Below, piece by piece: positions 32,596 through 43,973 of a stretch of 64,000 nt of DNA. The notes below the pieces were generated by a model. It saw nothing but the letters and a program-made list of their open reading frames with translations, did no database searches and was not told the DNA's origin. The first letter of the stretch is position 1; each line of letters begins with the position of its first letter. This stretch comes from Jaltomata sinuosa (Eukaryota; Streptophyta; Magnoliopsida; Solanales; Solanaceae): contig QJPP01000003.1 in assembly GCA_003996215.1 (NCBI GenBank), positions 806,001 to 870,000 on the forward strand, written 5' to 3'. Position numbers and translations under genes: made by a program.

Positions 32596-34628
32596 TTTCA
32601 TGCCTTGAAGCTACCCCCTAGACATAACATGGGACCCAGGACCACAAGTGGTTCCAAAGTAACCTTTGGTCATAACATAACTAGGCACAATAAATGAAAA
32701 CATAGCAGAAGAAAAATCAATATAAGCAGGTAAACCAATACTATATAAGATGAAGGTCTAGTAGTATCAAATTCGAAACATGAATATCCAACTATGTCTG
32801 AAAATCCTCTACATAAGACATAATGAGTCGCTGGGACAAGACTCCAACTGACTATAAGTACTAAAATAAAAGGGCCCTAATAACTAGGAATCATACTGGT
32901 CCTCGAATGAATGAAGACTCACCAACTCTAACTAGATAGCCTGCAACCTCTAGCCACGAGCTTGAGAGTGGGAACCTATATCTGCATCATCAAAGGATAC
33001 AATGCGAGAATATGCTTCAGTACTATAGGATGTACTGAGTATGTGAGATATGCAGAATCATGACAAAACATGCTTAAAGATGAGTTCATACGTAAATAAA
33101 TAAATCATAAGTAAATATCATAACTAAAGAATAAAGCATGAGATAGAAGTCAAACCTCAAAATAAGATATCATAAGACTTAGAAAACTTGAAAACATTTA
33201 TATGAGAGTTTTTTATAACCAATAATAGACCATGTGAGTTACATAGAATCTAACTATATAACCCTAGTTAGCAAAGCTGTCCCGAACCCTGCCAAGGTAT
33301 GGGACATCTTAATCCAAGTATATAACCCTAGTTAGCAAAGCTGCCCTATGCCCTTCTAAGGCACAAGGCACGATAGTGTCATAGCGTGGAACTATGTTCA
33401 TAAGCCCATCGAGCGATACATAACCTATGCTAGCAATATAGTTTTGGACTTGGGTTATCTAGAACCCTCATCGCTCGGTGCTAAATACTACTCCCAAAAC
33501 ATACATTTAGCTCATATAATACTTGTGACATATCTGATGCCAAACAATTTTTGAAAAGCATAAGGACATATATGATGTCATGCAAATTTTAATTCATAAG
33601 TCTTAAAACTTATCAAAGTCATAATTCAAAACATACTTTTCTTTCTAAATTCATAGCTTGAAGAATTAGGCATGCAATTTCATAATACTTGAGGTCATGT
33701 TATCTAAAAATGCCAATTTTCACTAGAAACATGCAATTTAAAGAAATCATGCTAGAAATTATTCTTTATGCATGGTCTTTTGAAAACACTAAAGGAATCT
33801 TAAATAAAACATAGGTAATGAATGAGAAACTATGAATTGATTCTTTAAAACTGAATACATAAGTTTCCCCCAATTTGGGTAAGAACCCTAATTTCATAAA
33901 TTCATAAATCAAAGTAAAACTTGGGAGTTTTGGGCATAAGGGTGAAAGGAATCCCTTATTGAATACCTACATACCTGATTTGAAGTTTGCTTGAACTATG
34001 ATGAATAGAAATGAAGACTTAGAACGTGGAGCTTGAAGCTTGAGAGACCCTTTTCCAATTTTGGAAGGTGAATGAAAGTTTAGGAGGGGACTTAGGCTAA
34101 TTAGGGATAAAACCCTACCAAAAGAGTCCAAAAAGACCTCACTTAAGAGTTAAAGGATGGGTATTTACAAAAATACCCCTGGGTTAAAGCTGGATAAGAA
34201 CTGATTTAAAAACTCGGCTTCATGTTCCACGAGTAATGTCTATGGACCATAGACCGAATTACGGCCCATGATTGCCTCTCGTGGTTTCTAGCCAAAGTGG
34301 TCAGCTGTAGATCATGTTCCACGAGTGAACAGTATGGTCCGTTGAACAAATTACGATCTGTAGAACCCACTCGTGATTCCTGGGGAACATGCAGCCTTTA
34401 GGTCTGATTCCATGAGTGAACCATACGGTCCATAGAACAAACTATGGTCCATAGAACCCACTCGTGGTTTTTAGATCAGAGATTGAAACTGCTAAGTACT
34501 ATCCACGAGTTCATTCCATGGCTCATGGTTCAATCCACGGCTTGTGGTCTGGACTCGTAATTCTTGTAATGTTTAAAATTTCCAGAGATTCTAAGTTTAA
34601 AAGCTGAATCGAATTCTTGGGTGTTACA
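32596..34628 (-). repeat. 5' LTR of element A (2,033 bp)
   Basis: Pairs with 25513-27549 over its full length with scattered substitutions and small indels. Ends GGGTGTTACA at 34628, next to the ACAAC duplication. It contains the palindrome island at 34210-34560 and a degraded TATA region at 34161-34180. Confidence 0.9.
34210..34560 (-). repeat. Nested palindrome island in the 5' LTR of element A
   Basis: Counterpart of 27160-27480. Units CCACGAG/CTCGTGG around CTATGGACCATAG (34240-34252) are still present. Several arms have decayed independently of the 3' LTR copy. Confidence 0.65.
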
Positions 34629-34633
34629 ACAAC

Positions 34634-35369
34634 ATTCCAGGGGTTAAAATACCTAGCATGAGTCATCCTCTGCTACCACTAGTCAGTTGGTCATTTGTGT
34701 CACATGCCTTACAAAGATTATAAATCAAAGAAAAGTAAAGAAAAAAATGTAATGTACACGATTCCACAAGTGTATGAAAAAGGTGGTCTTCAATTCTTAG
34801 CTATACGTTATGCATTGGTACTTGATTTAATTTGAGATCTTGTTTTACATATGGTTACTTTATGCCTTACATATTCAGTACATTCTTTTGTAGTGACGTC
34901 CGTCATGGGGAACACTGCATTTCATGCTGTAGGCATAAATACTCCAGCTAGTAGACTTCCTTAGTGGATCACAGGATACTCAGCTGCTGTTGGTGAGCTC
35001 CAGGTTGATTCAGGGCTTTATCGTGTCTTTGGTATATATTTTTGATACTGTATAGTAGTTAAGGGTAAGACAGGGCCTTGTCCCAACCTAAACTTTGTTT
35101 TTCCATCTTGTAAAGGCTTTGTAGACTAATGTTTAGTAAATCTTAGTTGTGTCTTATGTCTTAATAATTGTGGACTCACCGTCCAAATCATGTATATAAG
35201 TTTTGGGCCTATCTAAGTTTGTCTTTTTTATTAAAATAGCTTATCTATACTTGTTAAAGCTTTGAAATTATTATACTTACATGCATGGTAAGCATAGATT
35301 ATGAGATGGCTCTCTCAGGTCTTTAAGTTATCGAGTGCCTGTCTGTCTCAATGGGACTTGAGGTGTGAA
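34634..35369 (+). repeat. 5' LTR of element B, right part
   Basis: Continues the third tandem-repeat copy broken by element A, and ends close to GAGGTGTGAAA, just before the primer binding site. The expected terminal CA seems mutated, so the edge is accurate to a few bases. No ORF of interest. Confidence 0.68.
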
Positions 35370-35374
35370 AAAAG

Positions 35375-35386
35375 TGGTATTAGAGC
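35375..35386 (+). other. Primer binding site of element B, tRNA-Met type
   Basis: TGGTATTAGAGC, one C-to-T change from the initiator tRNA-Met complement. It follows the LTR end by about 5 bp and precedes gag by about 200 bp. Confidence 0.75.
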
Positions 35387-35583
35387 ATGTCATCTAAGGG
35401 AGTCTACAAAGTCGTGTCTGTGTAGAGTCTTGCTTATGGGTGTGTTGTGCAACACATCTATAAACAGGAGGCTATGGTACATTTAAGAGTTGTTTCTTTT
35501 CCTTTATCTCTTAGATCGTACGATTGAGACAATGTTGTAGGTGGATTATACCTAACCTTTAAATTATTTTCATTATAGCAAAG

Positions 35584-35803
35584 ATGCAGGTTACAAGAAG
35601 GAGTAAGAGTACATATAAGCAAGTAGATCTGGCTGCTGGAGAAGGGACCAAAAAATTACCACCTTGACGAGATAATCAAAGTGAGGCTCAAAATGAGTCT
35701 ATAACAAAGACTTTCTTGACTCCTCCATCTCCAGAAGAGCTAAGGATAATAACAGTACCCCTAGAACCACCTATTAGTGCTACTGAGAAAGATTTAAGGA
35801 ATG
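35584..35803 (+). pseudogene. Gag N-terminus of element B
   Basis: Begins at the ATG at 35584 with a basic N-terminus (MQVTRRSKSTYK) and runs to the insertion of H. One stop (TGA near 35668) interrupts it. The last codons continue in frame in the segment after 44587, across the GAATG duplication, so this is one gag gene split by H. Confidence 0.75.
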
Positions 35804-35994
35804 TGATAAGTTGGTTATCTACCAACTTATTGAGACTTTATTCATGAATTATTGCTATATTTTAATGAGATTTAGAGGTTCTTATGGACTTTATTGATAT
35901 GTATGTAGGTACTCTTGGTCAGAAGTGGAAAACAAGGAAATGGACCCAAAAGAGCTTGAAAAGAGTTGAAGTGTGAAGATGAGCAAAAGAGATG

Positions 35995-36250
35995 AAGGAT
36001 CTGCCGAGAGGTGCGACTGTCGTATGATGTCACAACCCTTGGTGCGGTCCGCACCTCTCTTCGCACAGAGTTCAAAAGTAAAAGAAGATTCTAATGAGAG
36101 GTATGGCCGCCATGCGATACGTACAATGCCTGGTGCAGTTCATACCTCCCATCACATGACACTCGAAGATCAAGCCAAGTCACTGGTCTACTAGGACTGA
36201 GATGTGCAACATGCACAATGAGACAAGTGATCACAAATCGTGCCGCATGG
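35995..36250 (+). repeat. Inverted-repeat island in solo LTR H
   Basis: Includes the perfect palindrome GGTGCGG-T-CCGCACC (36041-36055) and more GTGCG, CGCAC and GCGGT words. Same U3 position as in D, E and F. Confidence 0.65.
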
Positions 36251-36704
36251 CTCCGGAGGGGCATTTTTGTCAACTTTTATGTGACAATTTGGGAACCTTC
36301 TAAAACCCAATTTGGGCATAGGTTTTCATAGTTTTGACAATTTTTTGGAATAGTTTTTGACAAGTCTTCTCTCCCAAGGAAAGATAGAGGGTTTTACTCC
36401 ATTCTCTCTATCTTCAACCTTGGATTCACCATTTTTTTATAAGTGAGCTTGGATATTGGTTATTAGCTCCATTAATGAAAAGGAATTTGTATTACCCACT
36501 TGGTATAATCCCTATTTCCTTTAGTATGAGTGGCTAGTTTCCTTGTTTAGGGGTATGTGTGTGATGGTTATTTTAATTTGAATATGGATCTTGTTTAATT
36601 GTGCTTATGATTGCTAAATTGATATTGGTCTAGTGAATTCTCCATGTTTTAACTCTAAAATTGATGGTTGCAAACATTGATTGAAATTACTTGATTGTGT
36701 TCTT

Positions 36705-38213
36705 TGATAAACGCTCAAATTGTACTCCCCAAATATGAAGGCACAATGATCGTCAAGTAAAACACATTTATAAGTACCCAACAGGTGTCGGGGTCGTACC
36801 CACAGAGACTTGACGCTAGCTATATGGGGATTATATCGAAATGAGTTCACAAAGAGAGTAAATGTTCAAAACACAAAAGTAAAAGGTTGGGGGAATTGGG
36901 ATTCTATCACTACAATCACAATTCAAATTTAAAGCAAGTAAGTAAAATGGGTGTACCAAATTGAGTGGGAGACTAGGGATGTGTATCCAATGGGGCTTTA
37001 ATGTGGGATAGGGTGTTTATCAATTCACACTTATTTTTTCTTATTGACACAATTAGCATTGGTCATGGGTATGGCTGTTTATCTCTCGATCAACAACCAC
37101 ATATCTGATAATCCCAGTTAGAGCACTATCAGTTAGATGAATAAGCAACCAATGTCTAGCTTGGGGAGGTCACACCATCTCTAGCTTAGACCCTAAAGTG
37201 GGTGATTCCGTTGATATGATCTATTTCTAGCCTCAAATCTGAATAGAGTCCAAGTTCCCACTAGTAATCTCACATTCAAAACCATGAAATTCTCTTTCAA
37301 GCAATAACATAGTCAATTAATGAAAATTAATGTTTGCAACCACCAATTTTAGGATTAAAACTTGGTGAAATTACTAGACCCATATCAAATAAGCAATTAT
37401 AAGCAAGAATACACAACACCCACACCCATTTGTCAAGCACCCATTATCAACACATCCCTAGACAAATGAAATCAACCACTCATAGCAAAGGAGAGAGATA
37501 TACCAAATGGGTAAGTCAAAATCCTCTTCATTCAAGCTGAATTTCAAGTTCTAAGCTTAATTTGATTACACAAATGGTTAACCAAGATTTGGAATAGAGA
37601 ATAGATTGAAACCCTCTTCTTCTTGGAGAGGAAAACTTATTTCAAAGTAAAAAGCTCTTCAGAATATTCAGGACTGAAGAATGTTATTTACAAATGTGCT
37701 TAAATTGGCCTTTTATAGTTTCCCAAATCGTCACTAAAAATTCAGGACATAATTACCCTTCGAGTGATGTGAGATGCGAAGTGCAGTTCGCACATCATGA
37801 TGTGTGCGTCGCACACTGTCTTCAGTTTGACCAGTGACTTCAGATCATTTTGTGGGCATTGTGCGAAAGAGGTGCGGTTTGCATATTGGGTTGTGCGCGT
37901 TGCACAACGACTGCACCCCTTAGCAGATTCTTCAGTGAATTTTGCATATCCATGCGGCGTAGGTGCGATCCGCACCACAACTTACGCGTGTCGCACGGGC
38001 ACTGCATCTCAGGCCAGAATCTCCATCTTTTTCGATCCTTCCATTCTTCACTCCTTTTGAGCTCTTTTTAGGTCTATTTCCTTGTTTTTGATCACTAATC
38101 AAAAGTACATGCATAGATGTTAATAAAGGCCATAAGAACCTCTAAATTTATTCAAAACATAACAATAATTCATGGATTTAGGCTCAATAAATTGGTAGAT
38201 TACTGACTTATCA
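36705..38213 (-). repeat. 3' LTR of element E (1,509 bp)
   Basis: TGATAAACGCTC...GACTTATCA. TATA box ACTATAAAAGG on the minus strand (37709-37719), inverted-repeat island 37755-38015, and LTR-end hairpin CCCAA/TCGGG (36777-36792; one pair is G-U in RNA). Pairs with 42473-43973. Confidence 0.9.
37755..38015 (-). repeat. Inverted-repeat island in the 3' LTR of element E
   Basis: Words GTGCGA, TCGCAC, GTGCGG, CCGCAC and GTTGCAC alternate with their complements. It lies about 36 bp upstream of the TATA box at 37709-37719. The 5' LTR copy is at 43515-43770. Confidence 0.6.
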
Positions 38214-38250
38214 AACTCTCAAACTTGAACTATTGCTTGTCCTCAAGCAA
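38214..38250 (-). other. Polypurine tract and AGGA hairpin of element E
   Basis: Minus strand: stem TTGCTTG, loop AGGA, stem CAAGCAA (plus 38233-38250), then CAAGTTTGAGAGTT to the LTR edge. Hairpin identical to D; the G run of the tract carries a substitution. Confidence 0.75.
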
Positions 38251-40944
38251 GATACTCACAAGGAAAGGAATGAATTATGTTCTAGACTCAATCAAGGCAC
38301 AAAAGACTATTCTATACTAAAAATTAAGAAAAGGAATAACAAAAGACTCAAACAAAAGACTCAACTACTATGCTCATCTCACTTTGAACCACCACAATAT
38401 CAAGGCAATTGGTCATTTCAAAATCTTTTCCTAAAGGACTTCATTTCTCTTTCAAAATCAAGGGAATTTTGTCATTCAAAACAAGACATTTAAGCTTCTC
38501 AAGTCATTGGCATGGACCATCAAGGTTTGCCTCGAGATTCACCACACAACTTGTCTCATTCATTCCTCTTAGTTGAGATAGAGACTTCATGTTTCAATTC
38601 GAGTGCATGATGCCACTCACCACAAGAGAGAACCCCACTCATAATCAATCAATTCTCAAAGCAATGGGATTATAGGAGAACCAAGAAGACTCTCACTCTC
38701 TCAAGGAATTTCAAGTGCATATGCATTGAACCATAGGCTTGCCCTTCATGTAAATCGCCACTAATGTAGGGTAGCAAAGCTCAAAATCACCAAGGACTTG
38801 TGAGTTATGATGTTGTCTAGGCCTAAGGTGAGGATTTCATTTGGTTCAAGTGACTACACCTCCCTAATTCTCTTTGTTCTCATTTCGAACACCGCTCACA
38901 TTTTCAATTTCAGCTTCACCTTATATCTCCCTCACACAACCCAAGCTTCTCCTTTTCAATCATGATCATTCGACTCCTTATATCACCTTCATTTGGTAGC
39001 ACCTATTTTTACTCTCTATTTTGCTCATTGGATTGACTTTTAGAGCAATTTTCAATTCAAACCTAAGGTGATACCTTGCATTTGTAGTGCATTCCTTTTC
39101 TTCTCTTCATTTGATCACATACACCCCCAAACTTAGGCATTTGCCTATGTTGTCTTTTCATTCCCCCCCAAACATAGGCTTTAGACTATATTTTACTTTC
39201 AAGCAATCAGGGAGGACGGGTGCCAAGATAGAGATTCAAAAAGGTCAAGGTTTTAACAAGGTGCCAAAGGACGGTTACAAGCTCAAAGGGGTTCACTAGG
39301 ATTGATGTCATGGGAAGTCATTTGGGTGAAGTGGCTATCAAAAAGGGCCTAAGGTCATCTTCCAAGATCGTTCACACCTAGAATTTTTCCTTGAATCACA
39401 TTTGGGGAAAGTTCTAGATGACACGCATGCACGAGAATCAAGGTACAACCTCACCACACAAGGCATCATGCCACAAGACTTCTTTCATTAGTCTCAAAAT
39501 CAATTGGGGCAAATGATTTTCAACAAGCTATTTCGAGTTCATTACACACTCGTTTGTGAGTTAATCAAGCCAAAGCAAGAGTGTGCAAGTCATGACAAGA
39601 GAATGCTTTTTCTCAAAAAAAATAATTCATTTCCCTTCTTCCTTTTATTTTCAAAATCCATTGGCCAAGAATTTTTTTTAGTGGGCCCATTTTGAGACAA
39701 GCAACTACAGACTCAATTTAAAACTAAAACTTGGCATTAAAACTAAAACTTGGCATTTTTTCTTAAGAAAGTCGCCTCTCAATCTATCATAAAGAAACAC
39801 CAACCTGATTCGACACAAAAACAAGAGAAAAGAAAAAGAAAATAATTAAAACTTTTGCTCCTTGGAAAAGAACCGTGGTATTAAGAAAACCCTTGGAGTT
39901 TGTTGCTAAACTACTATTAACAAGGCTATATCCAATTGTGCGCTCATGATTTAATTAAAAACAAGCCTCGGTGTAGGCCTTTAGCGCATTTGCAAAGCAT
40001 GGTTAGTAAGACAATGGGGTATGTAAGATCAACTCGACAACACAATCTCAACAACAAAAATCAAGCCTGGCGAGGGCGCAAATAAGCTCAAAACAAAAGC
40101 ATAAGCAAAAGGCCCAGCAATGGCAATAAGCATCACAATCATCCAAAATATGCCCGACAAAGGCCAAATCAAATCTAGCAGAACTAAAATGTCAAAGAGG
40201 CCCAGCAAGGGCAGTAAAAATACTATCTCAAGCCCAATAATGGGCACCAAAGTAAAACCACCCCCTCCCATAAAAGAAGCATTTCCCTCAATGCTAATAG
40301 CTCAAGGGAAAGAAGGGTGAACTCCCTGGGGGGCCTATGCCTCATTATCATCATCATCTGCAGTTGGCTCTTAATCTGAGGTTCTTAAACTTGGGCCAGC
40401 ACCACTTTTTCGGGAGTGCGCACTGAGTGTGGAGTCTCAAAGATCCCTCTAAAAGTCAGGATTCTGATCATCATCCAATTCTTGATCCTCATCATCATTT
40501 GCATAGGCTGCAAATAAGTCGTCCAAGGGGCTGGAAATGGAATGAGGTGGAGGCAAGGTGGTCAAATCTGCTTCCACTAAGCATGCTTCACAATATGAGT
40601 TCCCAACCTCCTGTGCACCGCAACATGTGACTAGCACCAGCCTTGGTATGGACCACATAGCGTTTCACATATCGCCTTTTTCCCTCTAGGTTTGCCCAGG
40701 TTTTTATTTGCCATGCGATGGAGGTGCGATGATCACTTGGGCTCGTGCGGTCCGCATGGCCCATCGCACATCACCTCTAATTGTTCAATTTCCTTCAGGC
40801 ACTTTGTTTGGGCATGCGATGCACTATGCGACACACACAATTACTTATGCAGTCCGCACAACCCTGCTTTCACTTGTCCATGTTTCTACTCCATGCATTC
40901 CCCACAAACACACCAAAAACAACAAAAAAAACCAAAACCAAAAT
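38251..40944 (-). other. Long non-coding 3' region of element E
   Basis: No credible protein. Short frames occur (for example 40658-40449 and 40271-40029 minus) but show no domain and no match to D. Two extra polypurine-like runs (near 39121 and 39165 on the minus strand) repeat those in D. 40690-40880 again holds GTGCGG/CCGCAC-type inverted words. Confidence 0.6.
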
Positions 40945-40951
40945 AAAAAAA

Positions 40952-40999
40952 CTTGGGTTGCCTCCCAAGGAGTGCTTGATTTAACGTCGCAGCTCGACG
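40952..40999 (-). other. Double-hairpin motif after gag of element E
   Basis: Perfect stem CGTCG (40985-40989), loop, CGACG (40995-40999), and perfect 6-bp stem CTTGGG (40952-40957), loop TTGCCT, CCCAAG (40964-40969). It lies 14 bp after the gag stop. Confidence 0.65.
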
Positions 41000-41012
41000 A
41001 TGCTAGCTCGAA

Positions 41013-42345
41013 TCACTCATTTTTTAGATTGGTGGTGGTATCACTTGGCAGCGTCTCCTTCATCCTCGGGTTCATTTGGCTTGAGAGGTGGTTCATTTGG
41101 GCCTCAAGATATTTGATCGAGGCTGAGTGAGAGCTCACGGTCTGGTGAAGTGTTGAAACTTCACTCTTTAGCTCACTCACTCTCGTATTTATTGTATCCA
41201 CCATCTTGAGAACCAAGGACAACATGCCATCTAGCTTGGAATGACCGAGGTTTCTTATGCCATGTTGGTAGAGAAAGTTTGCCTTGTTCGGAGGTATATA
41301 GGAATTTGAGCTCTGGTGATTGAAGCGATCACCGTCTTTGTCTCTATCTCTCCAATTTCCTTTCCTTTCCTTATCTCGTATCCAACCTTGGTTCTCTTCT
41401 CTCGGGCGATAGTACCTGGGATGAGAACCCGTTGACACAAAGCATAGTTTACCATCAACAACTGTCATTAGTTCATCATCACTTGCTTTGATTTTTGCTG
41501 TACTCACTGCATTCACCACTTTTACACTACCTACTCTCATCACATGCGTGGCTATCAAGTCAATTTGTGTCATCTTCTTGTCCATTGACTCATCCTGCTC
41601 CTCATCTCTTTTTCTTATTTCATTGGTCAAGATGGATGAGGGCACTCCTAAAGTTGGCACATCCACTTCTCTCGTATGCCAAGCTTGGTTGGTTTTGGTC
41701 ATTCTCTCTAGAAAAGTCTAGGCAATGGGAAATTCTAAGTCCATGAAGGTGCCACCTCCAAGGTTGTAAGCCACCAACTTATTTAGATATTTCAATGACC
41801 AATAGAAGATTTATAGCAATACGTTGTTCGACAACTCATGGTTCGGACACAAGAGAAGCTTCTTTTTTGAATCTTAACCAAACCTCATGTCGAGGATTAG
41901 TCGGGAGTTGCCTAAAGTTGGTAATCTTGTCTCTTAGCTTCATCATTCGAGATGGAGGAAAGAATATTGATGTAAATGCTTCAACCAACTCGGCCCAAGA
42001 TGTGATAGAATCATCTGGCAACTCTTCCAACCACGCCGTGGCTTCCCCCGTCAAGGAAAAAGGGAATAGGCATATTTGGATGGACTCTTGGGAGCTATGC
42101 TAAAACATGAACGGTTTGCAAATCTCCACAATATTCTGGATATGCCAGTTGGCATCTTCATGTGCTTCTCCACTAAATAGGCCCTTCATTTGGATTAAGT
42201 GGAGCATGGTGCTTGTCACATGGAGGACAACATTTCCCACCATGGGGGGTAGGCGGATTGCACCCACACCCCCTTGCATCATAGGCTCAGCCTCGTCGGC
42301 CTCCATGAAGCCGTCAACACACTCATTGTCACTGGCCTCATCCAT
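41013..42345 (-). pseudogene. Gag of element E
   Basis: Athila-like gag in three open segments. 42345-42100 has 'IQMKGLFSGEAHEDANWHI' (capsid N-part). 42054-41836 has EATAWLEELPDDSITSWAEL and FTSIFFPPSRMMKLRDKI, the retrotransposon gag core. 41702-41013 carries a charged middle and the helical C-terminus SASIKYLEAQMNHLSSQM. Only two interruptions separate the segments (about 42090 and 41830-41700), so it is one of the better preserved genes here. No zinc knuckle is evident; a short Arg-rich block (near 41400-41340) may bind RNA. Confidence 0.8.
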
Positions 42346-42450
42346 AGGCTAGCCTTCTCAATCATATCACAAACAACAAACAAAAGTAAAAGAAGAAAGC
42401 ATTCTCAAAGTAACTTCAAATCAACAATCAAAAATATCTATCAAATCAAG

Positions 42451-42468
42451 TCCCTGACAACGACACCA
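42451..42468 (-). other. Primer binding site of element E, tRNA-Asp type
   Basis: Minus strand TGGTGTCGTTGTCAGGGA, four differences from the tRNA-Asp complement, all C-to-T or G-to-A. It lies 4 bp inside the LTR at 42473. Confidence 0.75.
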
Positions 42469-42472
42469 TTTT

Positions 42473-43973
42473 TGATAAACGCTCAAATCATACTCTCCAA
42501 ATATGGAAACATGGCGATCGTCAAGCAAAATATATTTATAAGTACCGAACAGGTGTCGGGGTCATACCCACAGAGACTTGACGCTAGCTATATGGAGATT
42601 GTATCAAAATGAGTTCAAAAAGAGAGTAAATGTTCAAAACGCAAAAGTAAAAGGTTGGGGGAATTGGGATTCTGTCACTACAATCACAATTCAAATTGAA
42701 AGAAAGTAAGTAAAATGGGTGTATCAAATTTAGTGGGAGACTAGGGATATGTATCCAATGTGGCTTTAATGTGGGATAGGGTGTTTATCAATTCACACTT
42801 ATTTTCGCTTATTGACACAAGTAGCATTGGTCATGGGTATGGTTGTTTATCTCTCGATCAATAACCACATATCCGATAATCCCAGTTAGAGCACTATCGG
42901 TTAGATCAACAAGCAACCAATGCCTAGCTTGGAGAGGTCACACTATCTCTAGCTTAGACCTTTAAGTGGGTGATTTCGTCGATATGATCTATTTCTAGCC
43001 TCAAATCTGAATGGGGTCCCAAGTTCCCACTAGTAATCTCACATCCGAAACCATGAAATTCTCTTTCAAGTAACAATATAGTCAAGTAATGAAAATTAAT
43101 GTTTGCAACCACCAATTTTAGGATTAAAACTTGGTGAAACTACTAGACCCATGTCAAATAAGCAAGAATAAACAACACCCACACCCATTTGTCAAGAACC
43201 CATTATCAACACATCCCTAGACAAATGAAATCAGCCACTCATAGCAAAGGAGAGAGATATACCAAATGGGTAAGTCAAAATCCTCTTCATTCAAGTTGAA
43301 TTTCAAGTTCTAAGCTCAATTTGAGTACACAAATGGTTAAACAAGATTTGGAAGAGAGAATAGATTGAAACCCTCTTCTTCTTGGAGAGGAAAACTTGTT
43401 CTCAAAGTAAAAAGCTCTTCAGATTATTCAAAACTGAAGAATGTTATTTACAAATGTGCCTAAATTGGCCTTTTATAATTTCCCAAATCATCACTAAAAA
43501 TTCAGGACAAAATTACCTTTCGAGTGATATGCAACGCGATGTGCAGTTCGCACGTCATGATGTGGGCATCGCACATTATCTTTAGTTGGACTAGTGACTT
43601 CAGCTCATTTTTGAGGGTTTGTGCGAAAGAGGTGCGGTTCGCACATTGGGTTGTGCTCGTCGCACAACGACCGCACCCCTTAGCAGATTCTTTAGTGAAT
43701 TTTGCATATCTATGCGGAAGAGGTACGTTCTGTACCACAGCTTATGTGTGTCTCACGGTCACTGCATATCGGGCCAGAATCTCCATCTTTTTCGATCCTT
43801 CCACACTTCACTCCTTTTGAGCTTTTTTTGGGTCCATTTCCTTGTTTTTCATCACTAATCAAAAGTACCTGCATAGACATCAATAAAGGCTATAAGAACC
43901 TCTAAATCTATTCAAAATATAGCAATAATTCATGAATTTAGGCTCAATAAGTTGGTAGATTACTGACTTATCA
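42473..43973 (-). repeat. 5' LTR of element E (1,501 bp)
   Basis: Pairs with 36705-38213. TATA-like AATTATAAAAGG on the minus strand (43469-43480), island of inverted repeats 43515-43770, and LTR-end hairpin CCGA/TCGG (42545-42548, 42556-42559). Confidence 0.9.
43515..43770 (-). repeat. Inverted-repeat island in the 5' LTR of element E
   Basis: Counterpart of 37755-38015, with words GTTCGCAC, GTGCGAA, GTGCGG, TCGCAC and ACCGCACC. It lies 35 bp upstream of the TATA-like box. Confidence 0.6.

Larger units (their letters stand above)
25513..34628 (-). mobile_element. Element A: Ty3/gypsy chromovirus-type retrotransposon (9,116 bp)
   Basis: Complete minus-strand element with both LTRs (25513-27549, 32596-34628), primer binding site, gag, protease, RT, RNase H, integrase with C-terminal chromo-like region, hairpin and polypurine tract. 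Flanked by a perfect 5-bp target duplication, ACAAC (25508-25512 and 34629-34633). Inserted in the 5' LTR of element B, antisense to it. Coding regions contain several stops. Confidence 0.92.
36705..43973 (-). mobile_element. Element E: non-autonomous Athila-like retrotransposon with gag only (7,269 bp)
   Basis: Both LTRs (36705-38213, 42473-43973), a tRNA-Asp-type primer binding site, degraded gag, double-hairpin motif, long non-coding region, AGGA hairpin and polypurine tract. Flanked by a perfect duplication, TTCTT (36700-36704 and 43974-43978), inside solo LTR H. No protease, RT, RNase H or integrase, so mobilisation would need enzymes in trans. H was already present when E landed. Confidence 0.92.

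Noticed and set aside
40029..40658. Minus-strand frames in the 3' region of E with hydrophobic or acidic composition
   Set aside because: No homologous frame in element D or elsewhere in the window, no domain, and the surrounding DNA is non-coding in the family.
40327..40700. A host gene in the 40.3-41.1 kb interval
   Set aside because: The interval is bounded by the gag and LTR of element E and flanked by its TTCTT duplication; it is element E non-coding DNA.
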